DNA of 64,000 nt from Amoebidium appalachense. Lineage: Eukaryota > Ichthyosporea. Within the stretch, counting starts at the first letter, position 1. Every line of letters starts with the position of its first letter. Under the pieces are notes generated by a model. It was not told the DNA's origin and did not search any database. It saw only the letters and a list, made by a program, of their open reading frames with translations. A program made the translations under genes and the position numbers. Location of the stretch: contig CAVNZM010000008.1 in the NCBI GenBank assembly GCA_963693365.1, forward strand, positions 4,526,001 to 4,590,000, written 5' to 3'. Below, in pieces: positions 22,611-33,271 of the stretch.

Positions 22611-23701
22611 TACTGGAGGCTATGTTTACGTTTACACGCGGACGAGCGGTGGTTAATGGGCGGCTATCCCCAGGGTTTACCCGCACGCGCGGGGTACTTC
22701 AAGGGTCCCTGCTAAGTCCTCTTCTTTTCAACCTGTATATTGATGATTTAGCCGACACTCTTTCTGCGGCACAAATTGACGGGGGGTTGTCATCCCAGGC
22801 TCCCCCCGCCCTCTTTTTTTGCCGACGATATTGTGCTTATGTCATCCGATCCTCTCGAACTACGGCAATACATTCATGTGGTTGAACATTGGTGCCAGCG
22901 CAACGATATGCAGATTAATGTCAAAAAGTGTGCCCTTTTATCAAAATCGATACCGGCATGGGACGACGTTTGTAGTTTTGGCAGTCCCCTCCCTCGCCCA
23001 ATCGATTACAAGTATTTGGGATTCCGGTGGACGAATGGGGCATATGTTTCAAACGGATGATCGACCGTCGGGTGGAGAGTGCAGGCAGGTGCCACTTCAG
23101 TTATTTAGGGATGTGAATCTTGCTACTCTTTCTCATACTGTCCACCTATACAATCGTCTTAGTATATCATGATTTCGCACATATATTCGCCCTTTGTCTG
23201 AATACGGGTTGCCCTTACTAGCTACTATGGCACCCCCTGATACTGTTACTAATGTCCTCAAATCAATAGATGATTTCCACTACACAACTTGTTGTACGTT
23301 TCTCACTGGTCTTTCCACACCTATCCCTAGACGCCTTTTTGATTCTCTCTACGCACTCACACCACCATCACAACGCGTACACGAATTAGCCCTTAAATTT
23401 CACGAGCACATCACCCGCCTGTCCGCTTGTGCCCCGGACCACCCGCTCTTCCGCCGGCGGCTACACGCATCCCCGCCGGACTCGCCCCTCTACCTCTTCC
23501 CTTCCCCATCGTCTCTGCCCATTGCCGAGCGTTATGTGGAATGGCTGGCGACCCCACCGGAGGTACGGCTAGATCATAGTGTGAATAAGAATAGTTTCAA
23601 GTCTTTGGCTGATAGATATCTTTTTACTCTACGTGTTGAGTCCCTTCCGGTGTTAGGACCGCAAAAACACCAACTACTAGTAGCCTATATGGCGGATCTG
23701 G
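22611..23701 (+). pseudogene. LINE RT second half and thumb region
   Basis: Continues the RT interrupted by R1: GVLQGSLLSPLLFNLYIDDL (about 22690-22750), then a frameshift at the T-run near 22813 into the catalytic FADDIVLMSS box, then NVKKCALLS and YKYLGFRW. Further shifts near 23060 and 23170 precede an open segment 23194-23721 (EYGLPLLAT and following) that is the post-RT region of the LINE. R2 cuts it at 23701. Confidence 0.85.
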
Positions 23702-25477
<1,776 letters not shown>

Positions 25478-25850
25478 TACGGTTACTAGTAGAGAGTCTC
25501 GTTCATACATAGATTCGTTTATTCGTAATGTGGTGTTGTGCAAAAACGCAAAGATGATTATGGCTTGGCGGTGTAATCGGTTTCTGGTGTCTCCTGCTCG
25601 TATGTGTAATATGTGTGGGTGGCGGTTTACTCGCGGCTGCATATCTATTAATAAATGCAACCTGTTAGCTAATGTATTAGAACCGGAGGTTATTGGCGGT
25701 TTTATTCTCTTTTCTTCCTCTCTTCCTCAATATATCCGTTTTAAGATGACTATCCTAGATCACCTTATTAATGCTGCACAGTATGATATTGTGATCCGGT
25801 GCCTTAACTTTCTTCCGGAGCTACCGATGCTAGCCTCTGCTTACCCATAA
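25478..25850 (+). pseudogene. LINE C-terminal region with Cys motif
   Basis: After R2 the LINE continues as RESRSYIDSFIRNVVLCKNA, MAWRCNRFLVSPARMCNMCG and an R-x-C...K-C pattern, resembling the Cys-rich end of LINE ORF2, up to a TAA at 25848-25850. The frame directly continuous with the sequence before R2 stops at a TAG after about 13 codons, so a frameshift is present. Confidence 0.6.
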
Positions 25851-26012
25851 TATGTAATAGGGGTGTCAGATACTACGATGGCGCTCATTGTTGCCTAGCA
25901 TGTACATATGTCACTGGCTGCATTTGATTGGCTGTGCTGGAAAACGCAGTAGGCCGTCGAATGTGGCTGGGCCTCCGGCAGTGTCCACGCAATAAAAAGT
26001 GTGTAAACCCCC
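25851..26012 (+). repeat. LINE 3' untranslated end
   Basis: About 65 bases (25948-26010, cgcagtaggccgtcgaatgt... to gtgtgtaaaccc) recur almost unchanged in reverse orientation at 56295-56361, marking a dispersed LINE 3' end. It has AATAAAA and no long poly-A tail. Confidence 0.65.
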
Positions 26013-26022
26013 CTTCTTGACT

Positions 26023-26139
26023 GTCACCTACTGAGGTGACTCGTATTTTTCCTTACACACACAGCGAACGGGACCGTAGAGCCGCCGCGAGAGAAAGCAT
26101 GCACGCGGTCGCGAGAGTGTAAGGAAAAATAGAGTCACC
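26023..26139. repeat. Foldback (24-base arms, one bulge)
   Basis: Left arm 26035-26058 (GGTGACTCGTATTTTTCCTT and on) pairs with right arm 26117-26139, one bulged G, loop about 58 bases. A smaller hairpin GTCACCT-ACTG-AGGTGAC at 26023-26040 overlaps the left arm. Directly after the LINE end. Could be a tiny foldback element or a transcript terminator-like structure. Confidence 0.75.
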
Positions 26140-27067
26140 CAGGAAATTTTCATCATCAAGTTCTGTGATTGGTCGGAAAGCAAAGCCCCTCATCTATTGG
26201 TTCCTGGTAAATCCCCCGCAAACAGGTTTGGACCCAAGAGAAATCGCGCGATTGCCTGTGTCGTAAGCCAAAGCTCGTTTATTAATAAAGAGGATCAAGG
26301 TGATCATCCTGAAAGACTGAATAGCCTTGATTCCGACTGTGACAGCGAATCAGTGCCATTTTGCACACTAGGGATATCTTCGTGGTGTATGGAGGTTGAC
26401 ATAATACTAAATAAACACAGAAAAAGCAGAAAAAGAGTATGAATGCACTCTAGGCTTAACTAATTAGGGTACCTGTGCGGTAGGGATGAAAGAAAGATTA
26501 TTAAGCAGACAATGCACGCAGTATGCTGCTACAACCTAGCTAAATGTTCTATAGACAAAATGCAAAATATTGCAACGGTAGACCACGCGGATTGAAACGA
26601 GCGCAGTACATCACACAAAGTTTCAAAAACTGTGCACGAGAAGTGCCGGCGCTTGAAAGCCTTGCGACAAGACATGGGATGATAACGGTCCCGGCTGTTG
26701 ACCAATTGCAAGGTTTGAATTTGAGCGCAAACGGCTGACGTGATGCCCTATCTGGATTGCCTCAATATCATGCAATATTTCGGATTTTGCTTCGCTTCGT
26801 ACCTATCCAACGATTGGCTTTTAAATTTTTTTTAAAGTTGCCTCAAGGTGGGGTCAAGACGCCGCACGCGCCGAAACGCATACCGTACGAAGATGACTGC
26901 GGATTTTGGGGTGCCGGGGGGCAAGGAGCTCGAAAATGCAGTCAATGGGGTAAGTCCTGATGGTGAATGGACCACTCACTCTCTTGCTACTCTCACTGTG
27001 GGTTTTTTTTTTTTTTTTTCCCCCTTTTTTTTTTCTTTGGTATTTTCCTCAAGCCCATGCTATTATG

Positions 27068-27110
<43 letters not shown>

Positions 27111-27406
27111 CCCCCTCCCCTCCCCCGGGTGGCAAAATCTGCATTGTAATCCGCCGTCAATGTGCACTTTGTACTCTGTAGCACATCGTCCTCCCCCCTC
27201 CCTCCCCCCCCCCTCCCCCCCCCCCCCCCCCCCCCCCCCCCACACACACACACAGCCTCCCATTATCCCCTTCCTGATCCTTCCCCCCCCCCCCCCCCCC
27301 CATCCTCCCCTTCCTTTGAAGCACACCGAGTGTGTGCTTTGCGATCTGCATTGTGGGTATGTATCGGTCGTAATTGTGCACTTCGTACCCCATACCCACT
27401 CCCCCC
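26140..27406. other. No gene; ends in a C-run array
   Basis: Unique-looking DNA to about 27000, then T/C tracts, C39 (27070-27108), a second C-rich run (about 27183-27240) followed by (CA)n, and a third (about 27284-27301). Two copies of a GTAC...TGCAGA motif lie between the C-runs (about 27145-27181 and 27345-27390, - strand sense). Short frames at 26197-26738 have no support. Confidence 0.5.
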
Positions 27407-28171
27407 TGTTGGAGTACACTGGTACTCCCGGCTAGCAATGTCTGTTAGAGAAAGTTTCTGAGCAATTGAATAATTGTTTCAACACTCACTCGAGTGCATA
27501 GAGCTTTTGTTTACGGTCATATTCATATATGGTAGTTATATGTTTGAGCCAAAACTGTACCAATGACGAGCTTCACTAGCAACGTGCTAATTGTGCTCAT
27601 TAATTAATATTCCCGGTTCAGATGATGTAATGTCTATATTTGCCACAGGATTCTATTCTTAGAGTGGTAGTGTGCTTTATTCCCGGATATTCTCAGAATA
27701 TTTTTAGTTGTGTGAAGTAAGATTTACGTTTAACTGCAATTGGTGTGTTAAACACGTTTATTTGTGTGCTTTAGTGCAAGTTAACTAGCCACTCAACGTG
27801 CACAGTTAACTTTTATATCTTTAACGACTTGTTTTCATTGTGCTCTCTTTTCGGCCATGCTGTACATGGCCCACCACCAGGGTGCACACGAGGCCACCAT
27901 GAGGTGGCCAACGACTATATAAAGCAGTGCCTCCCATGTCACAAACATGGGAAGCAGAACGTTTGATTTACACTTTTCTACTGTCGTTTTCAGTGCACAA
28001 AACACATAGACAAGTTACCCATCATACACGACACTATGTCTGACAACTTACAGTTGCAGCAACTAGTCCAACTACTGGAGCAGAGGTTGGCCTCACAAGA
28101 TGCAATCATTTCTGACTTACAGAAGGAACAACGTGCACTAGAACTAGCTTCTATGAACACGATGTCCAACA
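27407..28171 (+). repeat. Copia-2B 5' LTR, contains the gag start
   Basis: Ends TGTTGGA/TCCAACA. TATA box tatataaa at 27916-27923 implies transcription from about 27945. Two hairpins precede it (27854-27870 and 27892-27909) and one follows (27933-27951, CCCATGT/ACATGGG). The inner end is fixed by three independent comparisons: the 3' LTR, the solo LTR and the copy at 6192-6956 all end at the same TCCAACA. The ATG of gag at 28036 lies 136 bases before that end. Confidence 0.95.
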
Positions 28172-29244
28172 GGGTTATGGGCCCCTCACGTAATGATTCC
28201 ATCAAGTTCAAGGTCGACATCCCTCTCTTCACTGGCATTGATAATGATTCAGGCACGGACTACCACACATGGGCCGAAACCATGTATGTCCAGCTTTCTG
28301 GTGCTGGTCTTCTCCACACCATCGCGCCCAGTACAGAGCACCCGGCTACCCGTGAACAGGTCGACACTGCCCGTTCCTACCTGTGGCAAGCACTCTCGGT
28401 TGATGTGCGTTGTATCCTAGGGTTAACACGCACCACCACACCTGCGGAGATATGGTCGGCCCTATCTGCCCACTACCTGGAGCAATCTGAGGCCAATCAG
28501 TACGACCTTATCGGGCTGTACATGAATTTTACGCCTGAACCTACGGACACCGCGACGAAATACGCCATGAAGCTCCGCGGCTACGTGCGGCGCCTGGCCG
28601 ATTACGGAACACAAATTGGTGATGCTCAAGTGCTGACCAAGCTCACCAACGACCTCGGCAAGGTGCCTTACTACGAAATGCCTGTCATTGCCTACAAGAT
28701 GACACCCAAGCCTACCGTAATGGGCGTCCTCCAACAGCTACGGGCATATGAGACCAGCCACCCACGTGCACGTGTGACTACCAGCTCCGGGCCGGCCGCC
28801 TTCACCACACGGGCTCCTCAACCTGTCATCTGCCACGGCTGCGGCAAACCAGGCCACATCAAGTCTCAGTGCCCCAACGGCAACGGCCAACACAGCAACT
28901 CTGGCAACAACCGTGCCAGCACCTACCCCAAGGGTTCCTGCGTCAACCACCCACTGTCTACCAGTCACACTACCGCCATGTGCAAGGGGGGCAACCGTGC
29001 CAACGGCCGCAAACCTAAGGGTGGTCCCCTCCCGCCTGGGTCCTGCATCAACCACCCTGCCTCTACTACCCACACTACGGCACAGTGCAAGGGGGGGCTG
29101 CTGCTCCCCGGGCTTTCCTCATGTCTAGCAACGACTGTGGCACCAACAAGGTGCTCCTCGACTCTGGAGCCACTGACCATGTGTGCCCCCGGCCCGATGT
29201 GTTCGTCAACATGCGTGCGGCGCCTTACTCCACGGTCCAAGTAG
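28036..29244 (+). CDS. Copia-2B Gag
   Basis: ATG at 28036 in the LTR. N-terminal coiled coil (about residues 3-45, LTR-encoded), copia Gag domain (about 60-230), CCHC knuckle with Cys codons at 28831 and 28840 (CHGCGKPGHIKSQC), then two tandem units of C-x2-H-x5-H-x4-C (about 28939 and 29044). The authentic frame is lost at about 29091: this copy has seven G where copia-2A has eight, so Gag is separated from protease-pol and the last ~50 codons are out of frame. Copia-2A shows that the intact family has a gag-pro fusion. Gag would form the particle around the element RNA in the cytoplasm. Confidence 0.93.
   Translation: MSDNLQLQQLVQLLEQRLASQDAIISDLQKEQRALELASMNTMSNRVMGPSRNDSIKFKVDIPLFTGIDNDSGTDYHTWAETMYVQLSGAGLLHTIAPSTEHPATREQVDTARSYLWQALSVDVRCILGLTRTTTPAEIWSALSAHYLEQSEANQYDLIGLYMNFTPEPTDTATKYAMKLRGYVRRLADYGTQIGDAQVLTKLTNDLGKVPYYEMPVIAYKMTPKPTVMGVLQQLRAYETSHPRARVTTSSGPAAFTTRAPQPVICHGCGKPGHIKSQCPNGNGQHSNSGNNRASTYPKGSCVNHPLSTSHTTAMCKGGNRANGRKPKGGPLPPGSCINHPASTTHTTAQCKGGLLLPGLSSCLATTVAPTRCSSTLEPLTMCAPGPMCSSTCVRRLTPRSK
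28172..28184 (+). promoter_or_regulatory. Copia-2B primer-binding site inside gag
   Basis: GGGTTATGGGCCC, directly adjacent to the LTR end, complementary to the anticodon arm of initiator tRNA-Met (GGGCCCATAACCC). Half-tRNA priming is known for Drosophila copia and yeast Ty5. The site is translated as part of Gag. Confidence 0.85.
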
Positions 29245-32009
29245 CCGACAAGGGTGCATGTGCAGTGCTTGGGGTGGGCGACGTGTTCTTTTCCAGCACC
29301 ATCGACGGCGTTACTGCGGTGCATCAGCTGACGGATGTACTCTACGTGCCCTCCATCCCCGACACTCTCATCAGTGTGTTCACGGCATCTACCAACGGCG
29401 TTTTACCCCGCTTTGACACCCGCGGCGGCGTTAAGTTGTGCTACGGCGATCAAATTCTGGCCACCGGCTCGGCTGTCGGCACCAAGCTGTACCACATGGC
29501 GGTGTCTCTTCTGCGCGCGGACACAACCCCGGACGCCCAAACCACCACTGCTCCGCGTATCCTCAAGGTTACTGCCGACCTCAACACGTGGCACTACCGT
29601 CTGGGCCATGCTGGCATTGACGCTGTACGCTCGGTCATCAAGTCTGCAGGCCTGTTGGTGGGTGGCGGTGCCAAGTCTCCGGGTGTGTGTGAGCCCTGTG
29701 CCCTCGGCAAAGCCCACCGTGTTGCCTTCTCCGAATCAACCAGCCAAGCTCCCCGGGTCCTAGCCAAGGTTCACAGCGACATCAGCGGCCCCTTCCCTCC
29801 CGCGATCGGTGGTGCTCAGTACTTGGCGACGTTCCAGGACGACTTCACCGGCCACACCACGGCCGTGCCCCTCGTCAAGAAGTCGGACACACTGGCTGCA
29901 TATGTGACGTACCACAAGGCGGCGGTTACCCAACACGGTGTTCCCATGCAGGTGTTTCAGTCCGACGGGGGGGGCGAGTACATGGGCACGGCCTTCGGGG
30001 ACTACAACCGTGAGCACGGCATTCGCCATCAGATCACTACCACCGGCTCTCCTCAACAGAATGGGACTGCCGAACGACTGAACCGGACCCTCCTCGACAT
30101 GGTTCGGGCACTCCTGCAGCAGTCCGGCCTTCCGGTGGGATTCTGGGCCGAGGCAGCTGTGACCGCGGCTTTTATACGCAACATGCTCCCGTCGCGAGCC
30201 ACCGGCAGCCAATCGTCTCCCGCCCTGCTGTGGACCGGCATTCCTCCCGACTACAGCCGGCTCCGTGTCCGGGGCTCTCCCTGCTACGTCCATCAACAGG
30301 ATACACCGAAACTGGCGCCTCGTGCCGTCAAGGGCATCTTCGTGGGCTACCCTCCTAACATCAAGGGCTACAAGGTCTGGATTCCAGCAGCACACAAGAT
30401 GACCGTCAGCCGTGACGTGCAGTTCGACGAGGCTGCTATTCTGCACCCCCTCCATGATGTCCCATCTGATTGGTCGACCGCACCGGCAATTCATCATTTT
30501 TTGGAGTCATCTGATTCGTCAAATCAGCCAGCCAATCACATCGTCCGGAATGATCAGCAATCTGATTCGTCTCGTCTGTCAGCCAATGGGACAGCGCCGA
30601 GTGATCAATTGGACATTCCGATCCTGCCCGAGCCTGCACATCGGCTCCCCCGGACGACCCGTAGTGGCGCTGTGTACAACGACCAACGTCGAGGCCCGAC
30701 TGCCAATGTGGCTGCTGCTACGGCCCCCCTTGCCTCCCAGGCTACGGCTCCTGCATCAACACCCATCAAGGCTTCCACCATTGTTGTCCCCAAGACTGTC
30801 CGGGCTGCACTCAAGAGTCCCCAGCGTCTGAAATGGGAGGAGGCTGCACACCGTGAGCTCAAGGCCCTGGAAGACAACGGCACCTTCACCCTTGTGCCCC
30901 GTCCAGAGGATGGCTCCACTGTCATTCCGGTCGGCTGGGTCTTTACGGTCAAGCAGGACAACGTCGGCAACGTCACTGCTTTCAAGGCCCGGCTTGTGGC
31001 CCGGGGCAACTACCAGCAGCCTGGCCAGGACTATTTCGTCACCGAGTCACCTGTGGCTGCGCTGGCTACCATCCGGCTGGTTTTGGCTACCTCCGTGGCC
31101 CAAGGTCTGCCTCTGCGCCACATCGACGTCAACACAGCATTCCTCAACGGCACCGTCAACGAGACCATCTACATTGAGCAGCCCCCTGGCTTCGTCAACC
31201 CCTCGGCCCCCCATGCTGTCGGCTTGCTCCACAAGGCGCTCTACGGCCTAAAACAGGCACCGCGCCAGTGGTATGAGGCCCTCCGTGACCATCTCCTCGA
31301 CCAAGGCTTCATTGTGAGTGCTGCTGACCCGTGCCTGTTCATCAAGAATGCCGGGACCCCAACGTTTATTGCCCTTGCTGCCTACGTGGATGACTTCACC
31401 GTGACGGCCGCCACTGATGCGCTCATCGACGATTTTTTCACCAAGCTGGATGCTCGTTTCTCTGCCAAGGACCTGGGTCGTCCTACCCTGCTCATCGGGC
31501 ACACTCTTACCTGGCTGGAGGACGGGTCTCTGCGTCTGGGCCATCGTCAACACATCATCGACTTGGCTGCCCGTTTTCGTCTCACCCACATGTCCGGCAC
31601 CAAGACCCCCATCGTCCCGGGCCAGGCCAGTGAAAGCAACAAGACCCCAGCCCACAGCAAGAAGGAGGACTATGCCAGCCTGGTCGGTGCCCTGCTGTGG
31701 ATTGCGCGTACCACCCGCCCCGACATTTCCCAGGCTCTGGGAGTCCTTACTCGACACATTCATGCGCCCACCGTCACCCACTGGACTATGGCTACCAGAG
31801 TTGTAAGCTACCTGCTGGCCACCATCGACCTGGGTATTGTCTACCGTCCCGGCCCCCTCACCCTTGTTGGCTACTCCGACTCCGACTACGCCGAGGACCG
31901 CGACACCCGGCGCTCCACCACGGGCTATGTCTTCTTCATCAACTCCTCCCGGGGGCCCTGTGTCCTGGGTGTCTCGGCTCCAGTCCATCACCACCCACAG
32001 CTCCACTGA
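29085..32009 (+). CDS. Copia-2B protease, integrase, RT
   Basis: No ATG; it should be read as a continuation of Gag. Protease LLDSGATDH at about residue 24-32; pre-integrase WHYRLGH...CEPCALGK; integrase D at 29778, D at 29964 and E at 30072 (last pair 35 apart) with NGTAERLNR; linker with NPANH-like repeats (about 30450-30620); RT with DVNTAFLNG, LYGLKQAPRQW and YVDD at 31383-31394; start of RNase H (YSDSDYAEDRDTRRSTTGY). An extra base near 31951 ends the true frame; RNase H continues in the next entry. Apart from the two frameshifts it looks intact. Confidence 0.95.
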   Translation: MQGGAAAPRAFLMSSNDCGTNKVLLDSGATDHVCPRPDVFVNMRAAPYSTVQVADKGACAVLGVGDVFFSSTIDGVTAVHQLTDVLYVPSIPDTLISVFTASTNGVLPRFDTRGGVKLCYGDQILATGSAVGTKLYHMAVSLLRADTTPDAQTTTAPRILKVTADLNTWHYRLGHAGIDAVRSVIKSAGLLVGGGAKSPGVCEPCALGKAHRVAFSESTSQAPRVLAKVHSDISGPFPPAIGGAQYLATFQDDFTGHTTAVPLVKKSDTLAAYVTYHKAAVTQHGVPMQVFQSDGGGEYMGTAFGDYNREHGIRHQITTTGSPQQNGTAERLNRTLLDMVRALLQQSGLPVGFWAEAAVTAAFIRNMLPSRATGSQSSPALLWTGIPPDYSRLRVRGSPCYVHQQDTPKLAPRAVKGIFVGYPPNIKGYKVWIPAAHKMTVSRDVQFDEAAILHPLHDVPSDWSTAPAIHHFLESSDSSNQPANHIVRNDQQSDSSRLSANGTAPSDQLDIPILPEPAHRLPRTTRSGAVYNDQRRGPTANVAAATAPLASQATAPASTPIKASTIVVPKTVRAALKSPQRLKWEEAAHRELKALEDNGTFTLVPRPEDGSTVIPVGWVFTVKQDNVGNVTAFKARLVARGNYQQPGQDYFVTESPVAALATIRLVLATSVAQGLPLRHIDVNTAFLNGTVNETIYIEQPPGFVNPSAPHAVGLLHKALYGLKQAPRQWYEALRDHLLDQGFIVSAADPCLFIKNAGTPTFIALAAYVDDFTVTAATDALIDDFFTKLDARFSAKDLGRPTLLIGHTLTWLEDGSLRLGHRQHIIDLAARFRLTHMSGTKTPIVPGQASESNKTPAHSKKEDYASLVGALLWIARTTRPDISQALGVLTRHIHAPTVTHWTMATRVVSYLLATIDLGIVYRPGPLTLVGYSDSDYAEDRDTRRSTTGYVFFINSSRGPCVLGVSAPVHHHPQLH

Positions 32010-32340
32010 GGCTGAATTTGTGGCCATGTCTGCTGCTACGAACGAGGCCATATGGCTCAACTATGTGATGGACGACCTGGGCCTTAATCCTATCCATGAG
32101 CCCACCCCGGTGCCCATCCATGGGGACAATGAGTCTGCCCGGGCCCTGCTGGACACCCTGGGGGTTAAGCCCAAGACCAAGCACATCGACGTCCGCTACT
32201 GCTCCGTCAAGGAACATCACCTGCTGGGCAACATCACTGTGGTCCCGGTGGCTTCTGCTGACAACAAGGCCGACATGTTCACCAAGGCCCTGTCTGCCTC
32301 TTTCTTCACCAAGGCCGTGGGGATGCTCAACATGTGCTGA
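31837..32340 (+). CDS. Copia-2B RNase H C-terminal part (frameshifted)
   Basis: True coding starts at about 31951. Shows SSTEAEFVAM, the DNESA box (hGDNESARALL), KTKHIDVRYCSVKEH and DMFTKALS, the usual copia RNase H end, then a TGA at 32338-32340. It is offset from the RT frame by the extra base near 31951. Confidence 0.9.
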   Translation: MSTVPAPSPLLATPTPTTPRTATPGAPPRAMSSSSTPPGGPVSWVSRLQSITTHSSTEAEFVAMSAATNEAIWLNYVMDDLGLNPIHEPTPVPIHGDNESARALLDTLGVKPKTKHIDVRYCSVKEHHLLGNITVVPVASADNKADMFTKALSASFFTKAVGMLNMC

Positions 32341-32516
32341 GCACCCGTCATCAACCAACTGCGCCCTCATACTTCAGGGGGGGGAGAGAGTTGCATCCGA
32401 CTGTGCAACTACGTGTACCATACTAAAATTGAGTAGGGGAATCTTTATTGTCTGTATTTTGTGCACCTGAAGCACTCGAGCTCAGTTGCATTAATTCATA
32501 CCACAATTATCCAATT

Positions 32517-32525
32517 GAGTAGGGG
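32517..32525 (+). promoter_or_regulatory. Copia-2B polypurine tract
   Basis: GAGTAGGGG immediately before the 3' LTR TGTTGGA; a similar ggggggagag stretch at about 32377-32387 could be a second, internal tract. Confidence 0.75.
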
Positions 32526-32850
32526 TGTTGGAGTACACTGGTACTCCCGGCTAGCAATGTCTGTTAGAGAAAGTTTCTGAGCAATTGAATAATTGTTTCA
32601 ACACTCACTCGAGTGCATAGAGCTTTTGTTTACGGTCATATTCATATATGGTAGTTATATGTTTGAGCCAAAACTGTACCAATGACGAGCTTCACTAGCA
32701 ACGTGCTAATTGTGCTCATTAATTAATATTCCCGGTTCAGATGATGCAATGTCTATATTTGCCACAGGATTCTATTCTTAGAGTGGTAGTGTGCTTTATT
32801 CCCGGATATTCTCAGAATATTTTTAGTTGTGTGAAGTAAGATTTACGTTT
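32526..32850 (+). repeat. Copia-2B 3' LTR, left 325 bp
   Basis: Identical to the start of the 5' LTR except one C/T seen at about 32747. Stops at acgttt, where the tyrosine-recombinase element begins; the right 440 bp resume at 39107. Confidence 0.95.
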
Positions 32851-33226
32851 AGGTTTTATTTGTGGAAATTATTGACATAAATATTTTTCTGGGTAAACAC
32901 GTAGGATGGGTGTTCGATACCAACATAACCATGTAGGCTTCAATTCGTGTTTTAGCAGTTAGCGGTTGGCTGCCCGCACACGGGCACCTATTAGCCAGTC
33001 AAAACATCAGATACCACAGATCACTAGACCGAGTTACGATTGGCTCGGATCAGATTTCACATATCACTAGATCGATTTTTGATTGGCTCAGATCGGTAGG
33101 CTTAGGTATATAAGCACGACAGTTTTTAGCAGATCAGCAAGCTACAAACACATCTTCTGTGTTTAGCATACAAACACATCTTCTGTGTTTAGCATCCACA
33201 GCCTTACAGCTATATATTCCTTTTCA
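32851..33226 (+). repeat. Split direct repeat A1 and promoter
   Basis: Matches A2. Contains two related ~45-bp blocks each with GATTGGCT (inverted CCAAT), then a TATA site (ggtatataagc, about 33104-33114). It differs from A2 by a 26-bp tandem duplication (acaaacacatcttctgtgtt unit) at about 33145-33194. Confidence 0.92.
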
Positions 33227-33271
33227 ACCCTATTCCTTTTCATTCTCCCTATCTTTCCTACGCCGGTCAGC

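Noticed and set aside
28172-28184. Plant-type full tRNA-iMet 3' end PBS (TGGTATCAGAGC)
   Set aside because: Not present; the sequence matches the anticodon arm instead.
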